From positions 1-49,434 of the forward strand of contig URKJ01000037.1 of the NCBI GenBank assembly GCA_900548385.1: DNA of 49,434 nt. Direction: 5' to 3'. Position numbers and translations under genes: made by a program. Numbering within the stretch: the first letter of the stretch is position 1; each line of letters begins with the position of its first letter. The DNA is from an uncultured bacterium. GTDB lineage: Bacteria; Verrucomicrobiota; Lentisphaeria; Victivallales; UBA1829. Under the pieces are notes generated by a model. The model ran no database searches and had not been told where the DNA came from. It saw only the letters and a program-made list of their open reading frames with translations. Positions 1 to 8,447 of the stretch are shown in pieces.

Positions 1-51
1 AGATCTACACCTATTAAGTCGTCGGCATCGTTAGATGTGTATAAGAGACAG
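1..51 (+). other. Residual Illumina Nextera i5 adapter (artefact)
   Basis: The first 51 bases match the Nextera i5 adapter: the end of the P5 primer (AGATCTACAC), an 8-base index (CTATTAAG), then read-1 adapter sequence ending in the Tn5 mosaic end AGATGTGTATAAGAGACAG at 33-51. Two bases of the middle part differ from the adapter as I remember it. This is library sequence left at a contig end, not a natural transposon end. Biological sequence starts at about 52. Confidence 0.95.
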
Positions 52-281
52 AGCTGCAGTTTCACCGTTGTAATCCGGAAGGTATGAAACGGCAAGGGAC
101 ATCCCCGGAAATGATTGGACATCTCCGACTGTGTTTGCATTGTGAACGAATTCCCTGTCTTTTGGCGCCGGGTTCTGAACATTGCGGATTTTGCCGCTGT
201 TTCAGGGAACATTCCCCGGTTTTCCGAAGTCTATGGAACGTATAATATAAACAGAAATAAAAGAAGAATGAGGAGTTGGGA
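52..281. other. Leader region before the bat genes; no gene supported
   Basis: This stretch has no supported gene. A plus-strand frame open from 52 stops at 85-87 and could be the last 11 codons of a gene lost at the contig end. A perfect TATAAT at 241-246 could be a -10 box for the next gene, but no convincing -35 hexamer lies at the right distance. AGGAG at 271-275 is the ribosome binding site of the gene starting at 282. Confidence 0.4.
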
Positions 282-2507
282 ATGAGATTTTTACAACCGG
301 AACTGTTGTGGCATCTGCTCTGGATTCTTCCGGCGATGCTTGTCATGGCCCTGATCTCCCGGCGGAGGACCGCCCGGACGCTGAAGGCTTTTCTCGGAAA
401 GCACGCGGAAGATCCCGATTATGTGCTTGTTTCCAAAGGAAGACGCACGGCGCGGTTTATTCTGCTCTGCGGCGCGGTGTTTTTTCTGATCGTCGCGGCG
501 GCACGACCGTCGTGGGGTGTGCAGATTCAGGAAATGAGCGGACAGGGACGCGATTTACTGTTTGTGTTCGACGTTTCAAAGAGCATGTTGGCAAAAGACG
601 TTCAGCCGTCGCGTCTGGCACATGCGAAATGGCTGGTGAAAGAACTTGTGAAGCTGAATCCGGGCGATCGGTTCGGCTTGATCGCGTTTGCCGGAAAAGG
701 CTTTCTCGAATGCCCGCTGACGTCGGATAAGACCAGTTTCAACCAGATGCTTGACGAGCTGAATACCGAATCCATCCCGGTTGGCGGGACCAATATCCAG
801 GAGGCGCTGACCGCCGCGCTTCAGGCGTTCAAAGCGGCGGAGACTCAACATCGCGCCGTGGTGCTGGTGACCGACGGCGACGAGTTGGAAGGCGACAGCG
901 GCAAGGCGGTTGACGAGATCATTGCACGCAGGATTCCGCTGTTCATCGCGGGGATCGGGGATCCCTCCCAGCCTTCCATCATTCAGGTCCCGGACGGCAG
1001 AGGCGGTGTGAAGACGCTTACCGATGCCGCCGGAGCGGTTGTGAACAGTCCGCTGAACGAGAAACAGCTCGGCGAGCTTGCGAGACGCACGGGCGGTATC
1101 TATGTCCGTTCGACGGCAGGGGATCCGGGAATTCCGGCTTTGGAAAAACGGATCCGCGCTCTTGCTCCGCAGGAATATGAATCCGTCAAGACGACCAAGC
1201 CGATCGACCGTTTCAGCTATCCGCTTGCAGTGGCGTTTGTGCTTTTGCTGATCTGGTTTGTTCTTTCCGAGCGTGCGGTCCGCAGGAGTGCAGGGGCGGT
1301 TGCGTTGTTTGTGTTCGCGTTCGCCGGTCTGCCGCTGAATGCGCAGGAGGCGGATGCTCTGCCGGTTCCGGAGCAGACGGAACAGACGGTTCCCGCCGCA
1401 CCGGAAAATGTGTCGGCGGCGGATTCTTTTAACCGGGGTGTCGAAGCGCATGAAAAAGGCGAGCTGCAAAAGGCCGCCGGAGCGTATGAAGAGGCGTTGC
1501 GCAACGGCGTCGATCAGGCGGAGATCCGCGGCAGGGCAACCCAGAATCTCGGCGTGATTACCCATACGAAAGCGCGGGCGGAACTCGGTGAATCGGTAAA
1601 GGCGGTTCAGGGGCAGAATCTTGACGAAGCGCAGAAAAAAGTGGAAGCCGCGATGAAAACACTGGATACGGCGGAGGGTATGTACCGGGATTCTCTGCGT
1701 GAGAATATTTCGCATGAGGCTCTTTCCCGGAATCAGTCTATTCTGATCGCGGACCGCAAGAAAGCGGAAGAGCTGAAAAAGAAAATCGACGAGCTGAAAA
1801 AATTGCAGCAGCAAACCCGGCAGCAGACTCAACAGGCAAAGGATCAGCAGCAGAAAGAAAATCAGCAGAACAAGGATTCGCAGAATCAGCAGAACAAGGA
1901 TTCGCAGAATCAGCAGAACAAGGATTCACAGAATCAGCAAAACAAGGATTCTCAGAACCTGCAAAACAAAGATTCGCAGAATCAGCAAAACAAGGATTCG
2001 CAGTCTGCTCAGCAGATGACGGATCAGGCAAAGCAGTCTGCGGAAAATTTGCAGAAAAAGGCGCAGGAAATGGGACAGCAGAATCTTGCAAAGTCTGCGG
2101 AGCAGGCGAAAAAGGAGCTGGAGAAAGCTCAGCAGGAACAGAAGAACGGAAACAGCAAGTCTGCGGAAGATCATTTGAAAAACGCTCTTGATGCATTGGG
2201 CGGCGATTCGCAGAAAGATGAAAAGGATCAGAAGCCGGAGAAACAGGATCAGTCCGGCAAGGACGGGAAAGATCAGAAACCGGAGAAGCAGGATCAGTCC
2301 GGCAAGGATCAGCAGAACAATGATTCCGATATCCGGCGTCCGCAGCAGGGCGGCGCGGAGAAAAAGCCCGAAGAGGGCGATATTGACAAAGGGCAGGCGG
2401 CTTCCATTCTTGAAGACATGTCCAAGGATGAGAAGGATCTGCGCGACGCCATCAAAGCGTACCGCAAACAGCGTTACAAAAACGCCGCGCCTGCAAAAGA
2501 CTGGTAA
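282..2507 (+). CDS. BatB/BatC-like fusion: VWA-domain membrane protein with TPR and Gln/Lys-rich tail
   Basis: This 741-residue protein belongs to the Bat (Bacteroides aerotolerance) group. Two membrane segments (about 7-25 and 58-76) precede a von Willebrand A domain with an intact MIDAS: DVSKS (D97, S99, S101), GGT ending at T170, and TDGDE near 198-201. A third membrane segment lies near 310-330. A TPR-like helical region (about 385-470) and a long low-complexity tail rich in Q, N, K, D and E follow. In Bacteroidetes the VWA and TPR parts are usually separate proteins, BatB and BatC; here they are one chain. I chose ATG 282 because AGGAG lies 6 bases upstream; a TTG six bases earlier overlaps that site. 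Known role of the family: envelope stress or aerotolerance, mechanism unclear. The BatD/E-like gene follows after 17 bases, so the two probably form one operon. Confidence 0.85.
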   Translation: MRFLQPELLWHLLWILPAMLVMALISRRRTARTLKAFLGKHAEDPDYVLVSKGRRTARFILLCGAVFFLIVAAARPSWGVQIQEMSGQGRDLLFVFDVSKSMLAKDVQPSRLAHAKWLVKELVKLNPGDRFGLIAFAGKGFLECPLTSDKTSFNQMLDELNTESIPVGGTNIQEALTAALQAFKAAETQHRAVVLVTDGDELEGDSGKAVDEIIARRIPLFIAGIGDPSQPSIIQVPDGRGGVKTLTDAAGAVVNSPLNEKQLGELARRTGGIYVRSTAGDPGIPALEKRIRALAPQEYESVKTTKPIDRFSYPLAVAFVLLLIWFVLSERAVRRSAGAVALFVFAFAGLPLNAQEADALPVPEQTEQTVPAAPENVSAADSFNRGVEAHEKGELQKAAGAYEEALRNGVDQAEIRGRATQNLGVITHTKARAELGESVKAVQGQNLDEAQKKVEAAMKTLDTAEGMYRDSLRENISHEALSRNQSILIADRKKAEELKKKIDELKKLQQQTRQQTQQAKDQQQKENQQNKDSQNQQNKDSQNQQNKDSQNQQNKDSQNLQNKDSQNQQNKDSQSAQQMTDQAKQSAENLQKKAQEMGQQNLAKSAEQAKKELEKAQQEQKNGNSKSAEDHLKNALDALGGDSQKDEKDQKPEKQDQSGKDGKDQKPEKQDQSGKDQQNNDSDIRRPQQGGAEKKPEEGDIDKGQAASILEDMSKDEKDLRDAIKAYRKQRYKNAAPAKDW
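1860..2003 (+). repeat. Six tandem 24-base repeats inside the BatB/C gene
   Basis: Six consecutive 24-base units begin at 1860, 1884, 1908, 1932, 1956 and 1980. Each encodes a variant of the octapeptide NQQNKDSQ. They form a hydrophilic, probably disordered linker after the TPR region. A second, shorter protein repeat (DQKPEKQDQSGKD) lies downstream at about 2220-2310. The in-frame unit suggests length variation by slippage without loss of the reading frame. Confidence 0.9.
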
Positions 2508-2524
2508 GAAGGGGAGGCCGTATC

Positions 2525-5080
2525 ATGATTATGAATCACAGCAGATTATTTGCCGCATTTCTGGCGCTGATCGCCGGAGCGGCTGTGCATGCCGCCGATT
2601 TGACGGCGGCGATCACGTCGGGGCCGGTGTATACCGGAATGCCGGCGGAATTTTCAATTACGCACGACGGCAGCGCCATGCCCGAACTGACACGCGTGCC
2701 GGAGATTCCCGGTATACGCTGGGTGGGGCGGAGCGGAAGCCAGAGCACGCGGATCATCAACGGACGGGCGTCTCATGTGGCGAGCAGAATTTACAGTTTC
2801 ATAGCGGAAAAGCCGGGCGACTACACGATTCCCGCTCTGGAGGTCCGGGCGGGACGGAATTCGTATACCACGCAGCCCGTTTCGTTCAAAGTGACCGCGC
2901 CGCGCATTTCCACGGGGCGCCGTACGGCAAACGGGCAGGGAGCTGCCGAGCCGGTGGAGCTGGACAAGTTGATTTTTGCCGAGCTTTCCATTCCCGGCGG
3001 CGACCGCCGGTATTACGCGGGGGAGGAGATTCCGCTGGAAGTACGGGTCTATCAGGCGCAGAATTTACGCTGCGAGATGGCGTGGCCCGAAATCCGTGCC
3101 GGGGGAAAATCGCAGATTCTTTTCCGCGATTATCAGAACGTGAATCCGGAGAATCCGAAGTTTGAGCGTCCGCGCCGCGGACAGACGGAGATCGACGGCC
3201 GCCCCTACTACGTTTATGTATTCCGGACGGCGGTCCGCCCGATCTCTTTCGGAAAACTGGAACTGACCGCCGTAAGCAATGTCGGCATTATGACGCAGGA
3301 TTCGCGCCGCCGGAGCAGGTCGCTGTTCGACGACTTTTTCGACGATCCGTTTTTCGGCGGTTCGCGCATGACGCGCCATGCGGTCCGTGCGGAACTCCCG
3401 CCGGTGGAGATCAGCGCACTGCCGCCGCGGACGGGGAACGCTCAGTTTCTCGGCCTCGTCGGCAAGTGGAAGGTGGAAACCTCGCTTTCTTCCGCCACGG
3501 GCAAAGTGGGCGAGGCACTGACTTTGTCGGTCGACATCCGCGGAGACGGTGCGCTGGAACCGCTGAAAGCTCCGGCGCTGGAATTACCCGGATTCCGGGT
3601 GTACAGCCCGGAAGTGGAGAGGAATGCCGCCGCCGGAAGTGCCCGGATCAAATATATCCTGATTCCGACCCGCGAGGGCGTGCAGGAGATCAAACTGAAT
3701 TTCAGTACGTTTGATCCTGCGTCCGGAACGTATGCGGATGCGCAGTCTGCGCATACCGTGACGGTGGAGAAATCCGCGGCGGTATTCAGCGGCGGCACCG
3801 GAAGCCGCGTAATTGACGCCGCGGAACCGCCGCCGGAGACCGTTCCGAAAACGGAACAGCGCGGTCCGACCGGCGTTCTGTATTTGAAGAAAGCGCCTTA
3901 CGACGAAATTTCCGTTCCTCTCTGGCGGAATTACCTGCTGCCCGGTATTCTGATGTTTCTTGCGGGGCTTGCGTTCTGGATCGGTGCCGAGTTCTATGCT
4001 CTGCACCGGAAAGCGCGCGGGAACGATCCGTGGTTCCACCGCCGGAAAGAGGCGGCGAAACGCAAAGGCAGCCTGCTGAACCGTCTGAATGCGGCGAAAC
4101 CGGAGGCGATTCCGGAGATGGACGCGGAGATTGCCGCTTATGTCAACGACTGTCTGGACCTGCCGCCCGGATCCAGTCTGGGGGAAACCGCCGCCATTGC
4201 CGGGGAAGAGGACCGGGAGCTTGGGGAAGTTCTGCAGAAACTTTCCGATTCCTCCTGGTCGTTCGGAGGCGGTGCCGGTCTGACGGAAGAATTCAAGAGG
4301 ACTCTGATGAAAAAACTGTCGAAACTGGTTTGTCTGGTTCTGCTTGCCGGAGGCGTGACGCTCTCCGCCGCGGAAGTTCCGGCACCGTTGAAAATCGCGA
4401 CGCCCGATGCCGCCATGACCGCATACGACGAGGGGCATTTTGCCGAAGCGGAAGCCTATTATAAATCGCTGGTGCGAACCTCCGCGCCGTCGGCGAAACT
4501 GTTTTACAATATCGGCAACTGCCTGTATCAGCAGGGAAAATGCGCACAGGCTCTGGCGTATTACGAAAGCGCCCTGCGGATCGCTCCGCGCGATTCGGAT
4601 GTGCTGGAAAATCTGAATCTGACCCGCCGGAAACTGGCGCTTCCGGAGAAACACCGGCTGGAGAAGCCGTCGGATATTCTGCCGTATGTGCGGGATCTGC
4701 TGCGTCCGGACGAATGGATGCTGCTGGTTTTTGCGGGGGCGGCGCTGATGTTTACCGCGTTTGGACTGCGGCGGTTCGTGAAGCCGCGGCTCTGGGGGAG
4801 TCTGCTCGGGATCGGGGTGATCGCTGCCGGACTTTCCTTTCTGGCGGTCATGGTGCAGAATTCCACGTCGTATGATTCCCGTTCGGCGGTGTTGCTGACC
4901 CGGAACGCGGCGCTTCACGCCCTGCCGTCCCCGCAGTCGCCGCGACTGACGGAGATCAGCCTTCAGCCGGGCGAAGAGGTTGTGATCGAAGAGGCGCGCC
5001 AGGACTGGGTGCGCATCCGTGCCGGAGCAGCCGAGGGCTGGGTGCGGAAAAGCGACGTCCGCCGGCTCTGGGATCTTTGA
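2525..5080 (+). CDS. BatD-BatE-like fusion protein
   Basis: The protein has 851 residues. A signal peptide (cleavage near AVHA-AD, residue 23) precedes several beta-rich BatD-type domains (about 25-440). A membrane segment (about 475-495) and a cytoplasmic stretch follow. At residue 595 a second signal-peptide-like sequence begins (MKKLSKLVCLVLLAGG), followed by TPR repeats (about 625-700), two membrane segments (about 730-800) and an SH3-like C-terminal domain ending in GWVRKSDVRRLWDL. This second half looks like BatE. The reading frame is continuous across the junction. Ribosome binding site GGGGAGG lies just before the ATG at 2525. The upstream BatB/C fusion ends 17 bases before, so two genes here carry what is usually four. 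Whether BatE is also made separately from the internal start is discussed under findings. Confidence 0.82.
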   Translation: MIMNHSRLFAAFLALIAGAAVHAADLTAAITSGPVYTGMPAEFSITHDGSAMPELTRVPEIPGIRWVGRSGSQSTRIINGRASHVASRIYSFIAEKPGDYTIPALEVRAGRNSYTTQPVSFKVTAPRISTGRRTANGQGAAEPVELDKLIFAELSIPGGDRRYYAGEEIPLEVRVYQAQNLRCEMAWPEIRAGGKSQILFRDYQNVNPENPKFERPRRGQTEIDGRPYYVYVFRTAVRPISFGKLELTAVSNVGIMTQDSRRRSRSLFDDFFDDPFFGGSRMTRHAVRAELPPVEISALPPRTGNAQFLGLVGKWKVETSLSSATGKVGEALTLSVDIRGDGALEPLKAPALELPGFRVYSPEVERNAAAGSARIKYILIPTREGVQEIKLNFSTFDPASGTYADAQSAHTVTVEKSAAVFSGGTGSRVIDAAEPPPETVPKTEQRGPTGVLYLKKAPYDEISVPLWRNYLLPGILMFLAGLAFWIGAEFYALHRKARGNDPWFHRRKEAAKRKGSLLNRLNAAKPEAIPEMDAEIAAYVNDCLDLPPGSSLGETAAIAGEEDRELGEVLQKLSDSSWSFGGGAGLTEEFKRTLMKKLSKLVCLVLLAGGVTLSAAEVPAPLKIATPDAAMTAYDEGHFAEAEAYYKSLVRTSAPSAKLFYNIGNCLYQQGKCAQALAYYESALRIAPRDSDVLENLNLTRRKLALPEKHRLEKPSDILPYVRDLLRPDEWMLLVFAGAALMFTAFGLRRFVKPRLWGSLLGIGVIAAGLSFLAVMVQNSTSYDSRSAVLLTRNAALHALPSPQSPRLTEISLQPGEEVVIEEARQDWVRIRAGAAEGWVRKSDVRRLWDL

Positions 5081-5126
5081 CGCCGGGGATGTTTCCGGAC
5101 TTCCGGACAAAAAGTTCCTGATGGAC

Positions 5127-5154
5127 TGGACAACCGTTGTTTCCGGTGTATAGT
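5127..5154 (+). promoter_or_regulatory. Sigma-70-type promoter for the isomerase-like gene
   Basis: TGGACA (5127-5132) and TATAGT (5149-5154) are separated by 16 bases, about 55 bases before the start codon at 5208. It is the only good hexamer pair I see between the bat genes and the isomerase-like gene. Confidence 0.55.
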
Positions 5155-5207
5155 AAGTCAGTTACACCGGAAAAACGGTATTATTCAACAAAAAAAGGAA
5201 CAACACC

Positions 5208-5948
5208 ATGATTCAGATTCCGATCGCATTGCAGGCGTATTCCCTGCGCAAGATCTACCAGGAAAATCCGTTGCAGGCATTGAAGCTCATCAAGGAAGCC
5301 GGATACGACGGCGTGGAATTTTACGGCACGCATTTTCAGACGGATCTTTATGTCTCTCTGCTGCGGGAAACGGGACTTGTCTGCGCCGGATGGCACACGG
5401 GTATTGATGCTTTGGAAAACGATTTCGACGCGACGCTCCGCCGCAACCTTGCGGTCGGCAACAAGTATATCTGCGTTCCCTGGTTCAAGGCGGATACCGT
5501 GGACGGCTGGAAAGCGTTTGCGGATCGCCTGAACGTGATCGCGGAGAAGCTTGCGCGGTACGGAGTCCGCACCGGCTATCACAGTCATGCGCATGACCAT
5601 CAGCCGGTGGAAGGGCAGATTCCGTGGGAGATCGTTGCGGAAAACACCTGTCCGCAGGTCGTTCTTCAGCTGGATACCGGCAATGCAATGTGCGGCGGCG
5701 CGGATTCTTATGCCGTACTCACCAAGTATGCCGGACGCAATCAGAGCATTCATTTGAAGCCCTATTCCAAAGCAGCCGGCTATGAACCCGCGATCGGTGA
5801 AGACGATCTGCCGTGGGAAAAAATTCTCAGTTGGTGCGAAACCGAAGGCCGCACCGACTGGTTCGTCGTGGAATACGAGGAGGAGAAAGAGCCGGTGCCC
5901 GCGGTGGAGCGCTCGCTGGCATATCTGCGTTCTCTGCGCCCTCTCTGA
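5208..5948 (+). CDS. Sugar phosphate isomerase/epimerase-like TIM-barrel protein
   Basis: This 246-residue protein has the xylose-isomerase-like TIM-barrel pattern of the AP-endonuclease-2 superfamily. Expected metal-site features are present: GVEFYG near residue 36, the histidine-rich HSHAHDHQP near 125, LQLDTGNAM near 150, a conserved HLK near 182, and an acidic VEYEEE near the end. Such enzymes isomerise or epimerise sugars or inositols with a divalent metal; the substrate cannot be read from the sequence. AAGGAAC precedes the ATG. The AraC-type regulator starts only 7 bases after the stop codon, suggesting co-transcription and a role in sugar use controlled by that regulator. Confidence 0.8.
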   Translation: MIQIPIALQAYSLRKIYQENPLQALKLIKEAGYDGVEFYGTHFQTDLYVSLLRETGLVCAGWHTGIDALENDFDATLRRNLAVGNKYICVPWFKADTVDGWKAFADRLNVIAEKLARYGVRTGYHSHAHDHQPVEGQIPWEIVAENTCPQVVLQLDTGNAMCGGADSYAVLTKYAGRNQSIHLKPYSKAAGYEPAIGEDDLPWEKILSWCETEGRTDWFVVEYEEEKEPVPAVERSLAYLRSLRPL

Positions 5949-5955
5949 TTCGGTG

Positions 5956-6777
5956 ATGTCAATGGGACGGAAGTGTTTCCGGCAGGTTTTCCCGCTTGAG
6001 AGACAGGCGGATTTTACGTTGGTCGACGTGTTCCGCGAGTCGCTGGAGTATACGAGAAACTACACGCTTCCGTTCAACATGATCTCTGTCTGCATCCGCT
6101 CCGAGGGCGCGGATGCGTCTGTCACCTCCAATCTGAAAACGGGAGAGATTTACCGTGCGCGGGAAAATGATATTTCTCTGATTCCGCACGGTCTGGCGCA
6201 GCAATACGCTCATACCGTGCGGAACGAACGTTACGGAATTCATTTCAAGTTGGAATTGTACCCCGGAGTGGACGTGTTCAGCGGCGGCCTGCACCGGATT
6301 TGCGAGAATTCCCCGTCATTGCGGAAAGAGGCGGACGAAATCTTTGCCGAATCGGATCCCGTTCTGATGCTGTCCCGCTGCCGGGAATTTGCCCTGCGGT
6401 TCTGTCATCGTCACTGGCCGGAGCGTTATGAGCTCAATCCGGACAAGATACGGCCGTTTGAAGAGCTCCTGAACTATATCCGCGGGAATGTTCATGCGGA
6501 ACTGGGCGTTGCTGGGCTTGCGGAGCGTATGCACCGTTCCGCCGGAAGTTTTTCACGGGAGTTCCATGCGGCGTTCCGGCAGACTCCGAAACAATATCTC
6601 CAGAATGAGCTGTACCGTAAAGCCGCTCAGATGCTGCTGGATCCTTCGGAATCGGTGAAGACGGTTGCGGAGAAGCTGAATTTTTCTTCGGAGTTCTATT
6701 TTTCAAAATTTTTCAAACGCCTTTCTGGTATTTCTCCGCGGGCGTACCGTGCCCGCACCGTGTTTTCCTGCCGTTGA
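5956..6777 (+). CDS. AraC-family transcriptional regulator
   Basis: The protein has about 273 residues. The N-terminal half resembles a cupin-type sugar-sensing domain (NMISVCIRSEG..., GEIYRARENDISLIPHGLAQQY). The C-terminal 100 residues form the double helix-turn-helix of AraC regulators: ELGVAGLAERMHRSAGSFSREF and the conserved ...VAEKLNFSSEFYFSKFFKRLSGISPRAYR. The start is uncertain: ATG 5956, ATG 5962 and GTG 5953 are all possible and none has a clear ribosome binding site. That fits translational coupling to the isomerase-like gene 7 bases upstream. It probably controls this small sugar locus, though the target is not shown. Confidence 0.85.
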   Translation: MSMGRKCFRQVFPLERQADFTLVDVFRESLEYTRNYTLPFNMISVCIRSEGADASVTSNLKTGEIYRARENDISLIPHGLAQQYAHTVRNERYGIHFKLELYPGVDVFSGGLHRICENSPSLRKEADEIFAESDPVLMLSRCREFALRFCHRHWPERYELNPDKIRPFEELLNYIRGNVHAELGVAGLAERMHRSAGSFSREFHAAFRQTPKQYLQNELYRKAAQMLLDPSESVKTVAEKLNFSSEFYFSKFFKRLSGISPRAYRARTVFSCR

Positions 6778-6902
6778 CAAACGGATCCGGGATTAACAGA
6801 AATCAAACACTCCTTGCATAAGCACTGAAAGAAGCGCATGTAAATTTCAGGTAAAGCGGATGGAAATGCACCGCCGCTTGTCAACCTAAACAAGGAGTTT
6901 GT

Positions 6903-8429
6903 ATGAACAATGCATTGAGAATGGCAGGACTCGCCGCGATCTGCGCCGGAGGAGTCTCTTCCGCGCTGGCATTCGATCCCGCCAGCCAGGCAAAAGGTAT
7001 CAATCCCGAAAAGACCAGAAAAATCCGGTTTATCGAAGACGATGCGCAGGATTACATGGTTACGAAAGTCTATCCGCTCAAACACATCAAGGCAAACGAC
7101 ATTGTCCCGTTCGTTCTCGGAGCGGTAATGCGTTATTCCTCCAATTCCAAAGTCGACCGCATCAACTATTCCGCTGCGAATCAGCAGTGGATCGTGGTTA
7201 CGACCCCCGTCGCCATGATGCCGTATGTCGATGACATGGTTGCGAAGATGGACCGTCCGGGCGGAGTGAAGGATGTCAACGGTTCGATCGTCAAAGGAAC
7301 CGGGATCACGCGTTATGTGTACAATCCCAGGTGGCGTTCCTCGCAGGATATGGTCACGCTGATGCTCAAGGCTGGAATTTCCTCCGATGCGTCCGGATTT
7401 GATTATTCCGCGGATTCCGAAGACACCTCTTCCGTCAAGTACGACGCCCGCGTTGTTTATGATTCCGCGTCCAATCTGATCTACTGGAAGGACTCGCCGA
7501 ATAAGAGCAACGATCTGCTCAAATATCTCCGATGGCTTGACCGTCCGGTGCCGCAGGTGATTGTCACGTTCAAACTGTATGAAGTCCGTGACAGCGATTT
7601 ACGCGACATCGGAATCGACTACGCCGCGTGGAAGAACGGCCCCGGACTCCAGATCGCCGGATTCGGAGCCGACCTGTTTTCCGGGCGCTGGAACGAGACC
7701 GTTCAGGTGGCAGAGCTCGCGAACCGTCTGATGCCGTTTATTTCCGACAGCATGTCGTGGGGATACGGTGCGATGTTTTTCGCTCCCGCGTTCGATATGA
7801 GCTTCATCCGTCTGCTTCAGCAGAACGGCAAGGCGCGGCAGGTTTCCAATGTCAGCATCACGCTGCGCAACGGAAAATCCGCCTCCACGACCTTTACGCC
7901 CGATTATCAGAACATTGTCAAGAAAGATAACGATAAAACGTATGTGGAGAATTCCGAAACGGCGTCGTTGAAACTCAGCGTTTCCTCACCGACCATCTGT
8001 TTCGATGGTGCGGAGCCCGATAAGAACGGTCTGCTTCCGTACAGCGCGGAAGATTATGAGAAGAAACTTTCCGGTGTATTCGACTTCCGGTATACTCTGG
8101 AGAACAGCAGCGTCGTCGAGCGCAACAACTACGGCAATGAGCTTACGGAATCCACATCGTTGGAAGGCTACGGCACGATCCGCATGAAACAGGAGTCGTT
8201 CCTCGTCGGCTGGACCCGTCACATGAACGTGGAACAGACGATCGGGGTTCCGTTTCTCTGCGAACTTCCGGTTCTCAAGTACATTTTCGGTACGACGACA
8301 CAGAATATTGAGAAGACCTATTTCTTCCTGACCGCGGAACCCGTGTTCGTTCATCCCGATTCCGACATTTCCCGTATCTCCGGCAAACTCACCGATATTG
8401 CCGAACTTGTTCAGAATGAGACGAAATAA
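6903..8429 (+). CDS. Secretin-like outer-membrane protein (type II/III secretion family)
   Basis: The protein has 508 residues with a signal peptide ending near SSALA-FD (residue 23). A short N-domain-like segment (KVYPLKHIKANDIVPFVLGA) is followed by the region VPQVIVTFKLYEVRDSDLRDIGIDYAAW, which resembles the start of a secretin beta-domain. Near the C terminus IGVPFLCELPVLKYIFG matches the conserved secretin lip motif (usually VP.L.D.P.LG.LF). It is short for a GspD or PilQ and appears to have few N domains. AAGGAG precedes the ATG. A second secretin-like gene follows after 18 bases, so the two are likely one operon. Confidence 0.72.
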   Translation: MNNALRMAGLAAICAGGVSSALAFDPASQAKGINPEKTRKIRFIEDDAQDYMVTKVYPLKHIKANDIVPFVLGAVMRYSSNSKVDRINYSAANQQWIVVTTPVAMMPYVDDMVAKMDRPGGVKDVNGSIVKGTGITRYVYNPRWRSSQDMVTLMLKAGISSDASGFDYSADSEDTSSVKYDARVVYDSASNLIYWKDSPNKSNDLLKYLRWLDRPVPQVIVTFKLYEVRDSDLRDIGIDYAAWKNGPGLQIAGFGADLFSGRWNETVQVAELANRLMPFISDSMSWGYGAMFFAPAFDMSFIRLLQQNGKARQVSNVSITLRNGKSASTTFTPDYQNIVKKDNDKTYVENSETASLKLSVSSPTICFDGAEPDKNGLLPYSAEDYEKKLSGVFDFRYTLENSSVVERNNYGNELTESTSLEGYGTIRMKQESFLVGWTRHMNVEQTIGVPFLCELPVLKYIFGTTTQNIEKTYFFLTAEPVFVHPDSDISRISGKLTDIAELVQNETK

Positions 8430-8447
8430 GATTGAAAGGATTGTTTT

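Noticed and set aside
33..51. Tn5 mosaic end at the contig start
   Set aside because: It is preceded by the P5 primer end and an index sequence, so it is library adapter, not a resident transposon.
1860..2003. CRISPR-like tandem repeats
   Set aside because: The repeats have no spacers, keep a reading frame and encode an octapeptide inside the Bat protein. No CRISPR array was seen anywhere in the window.
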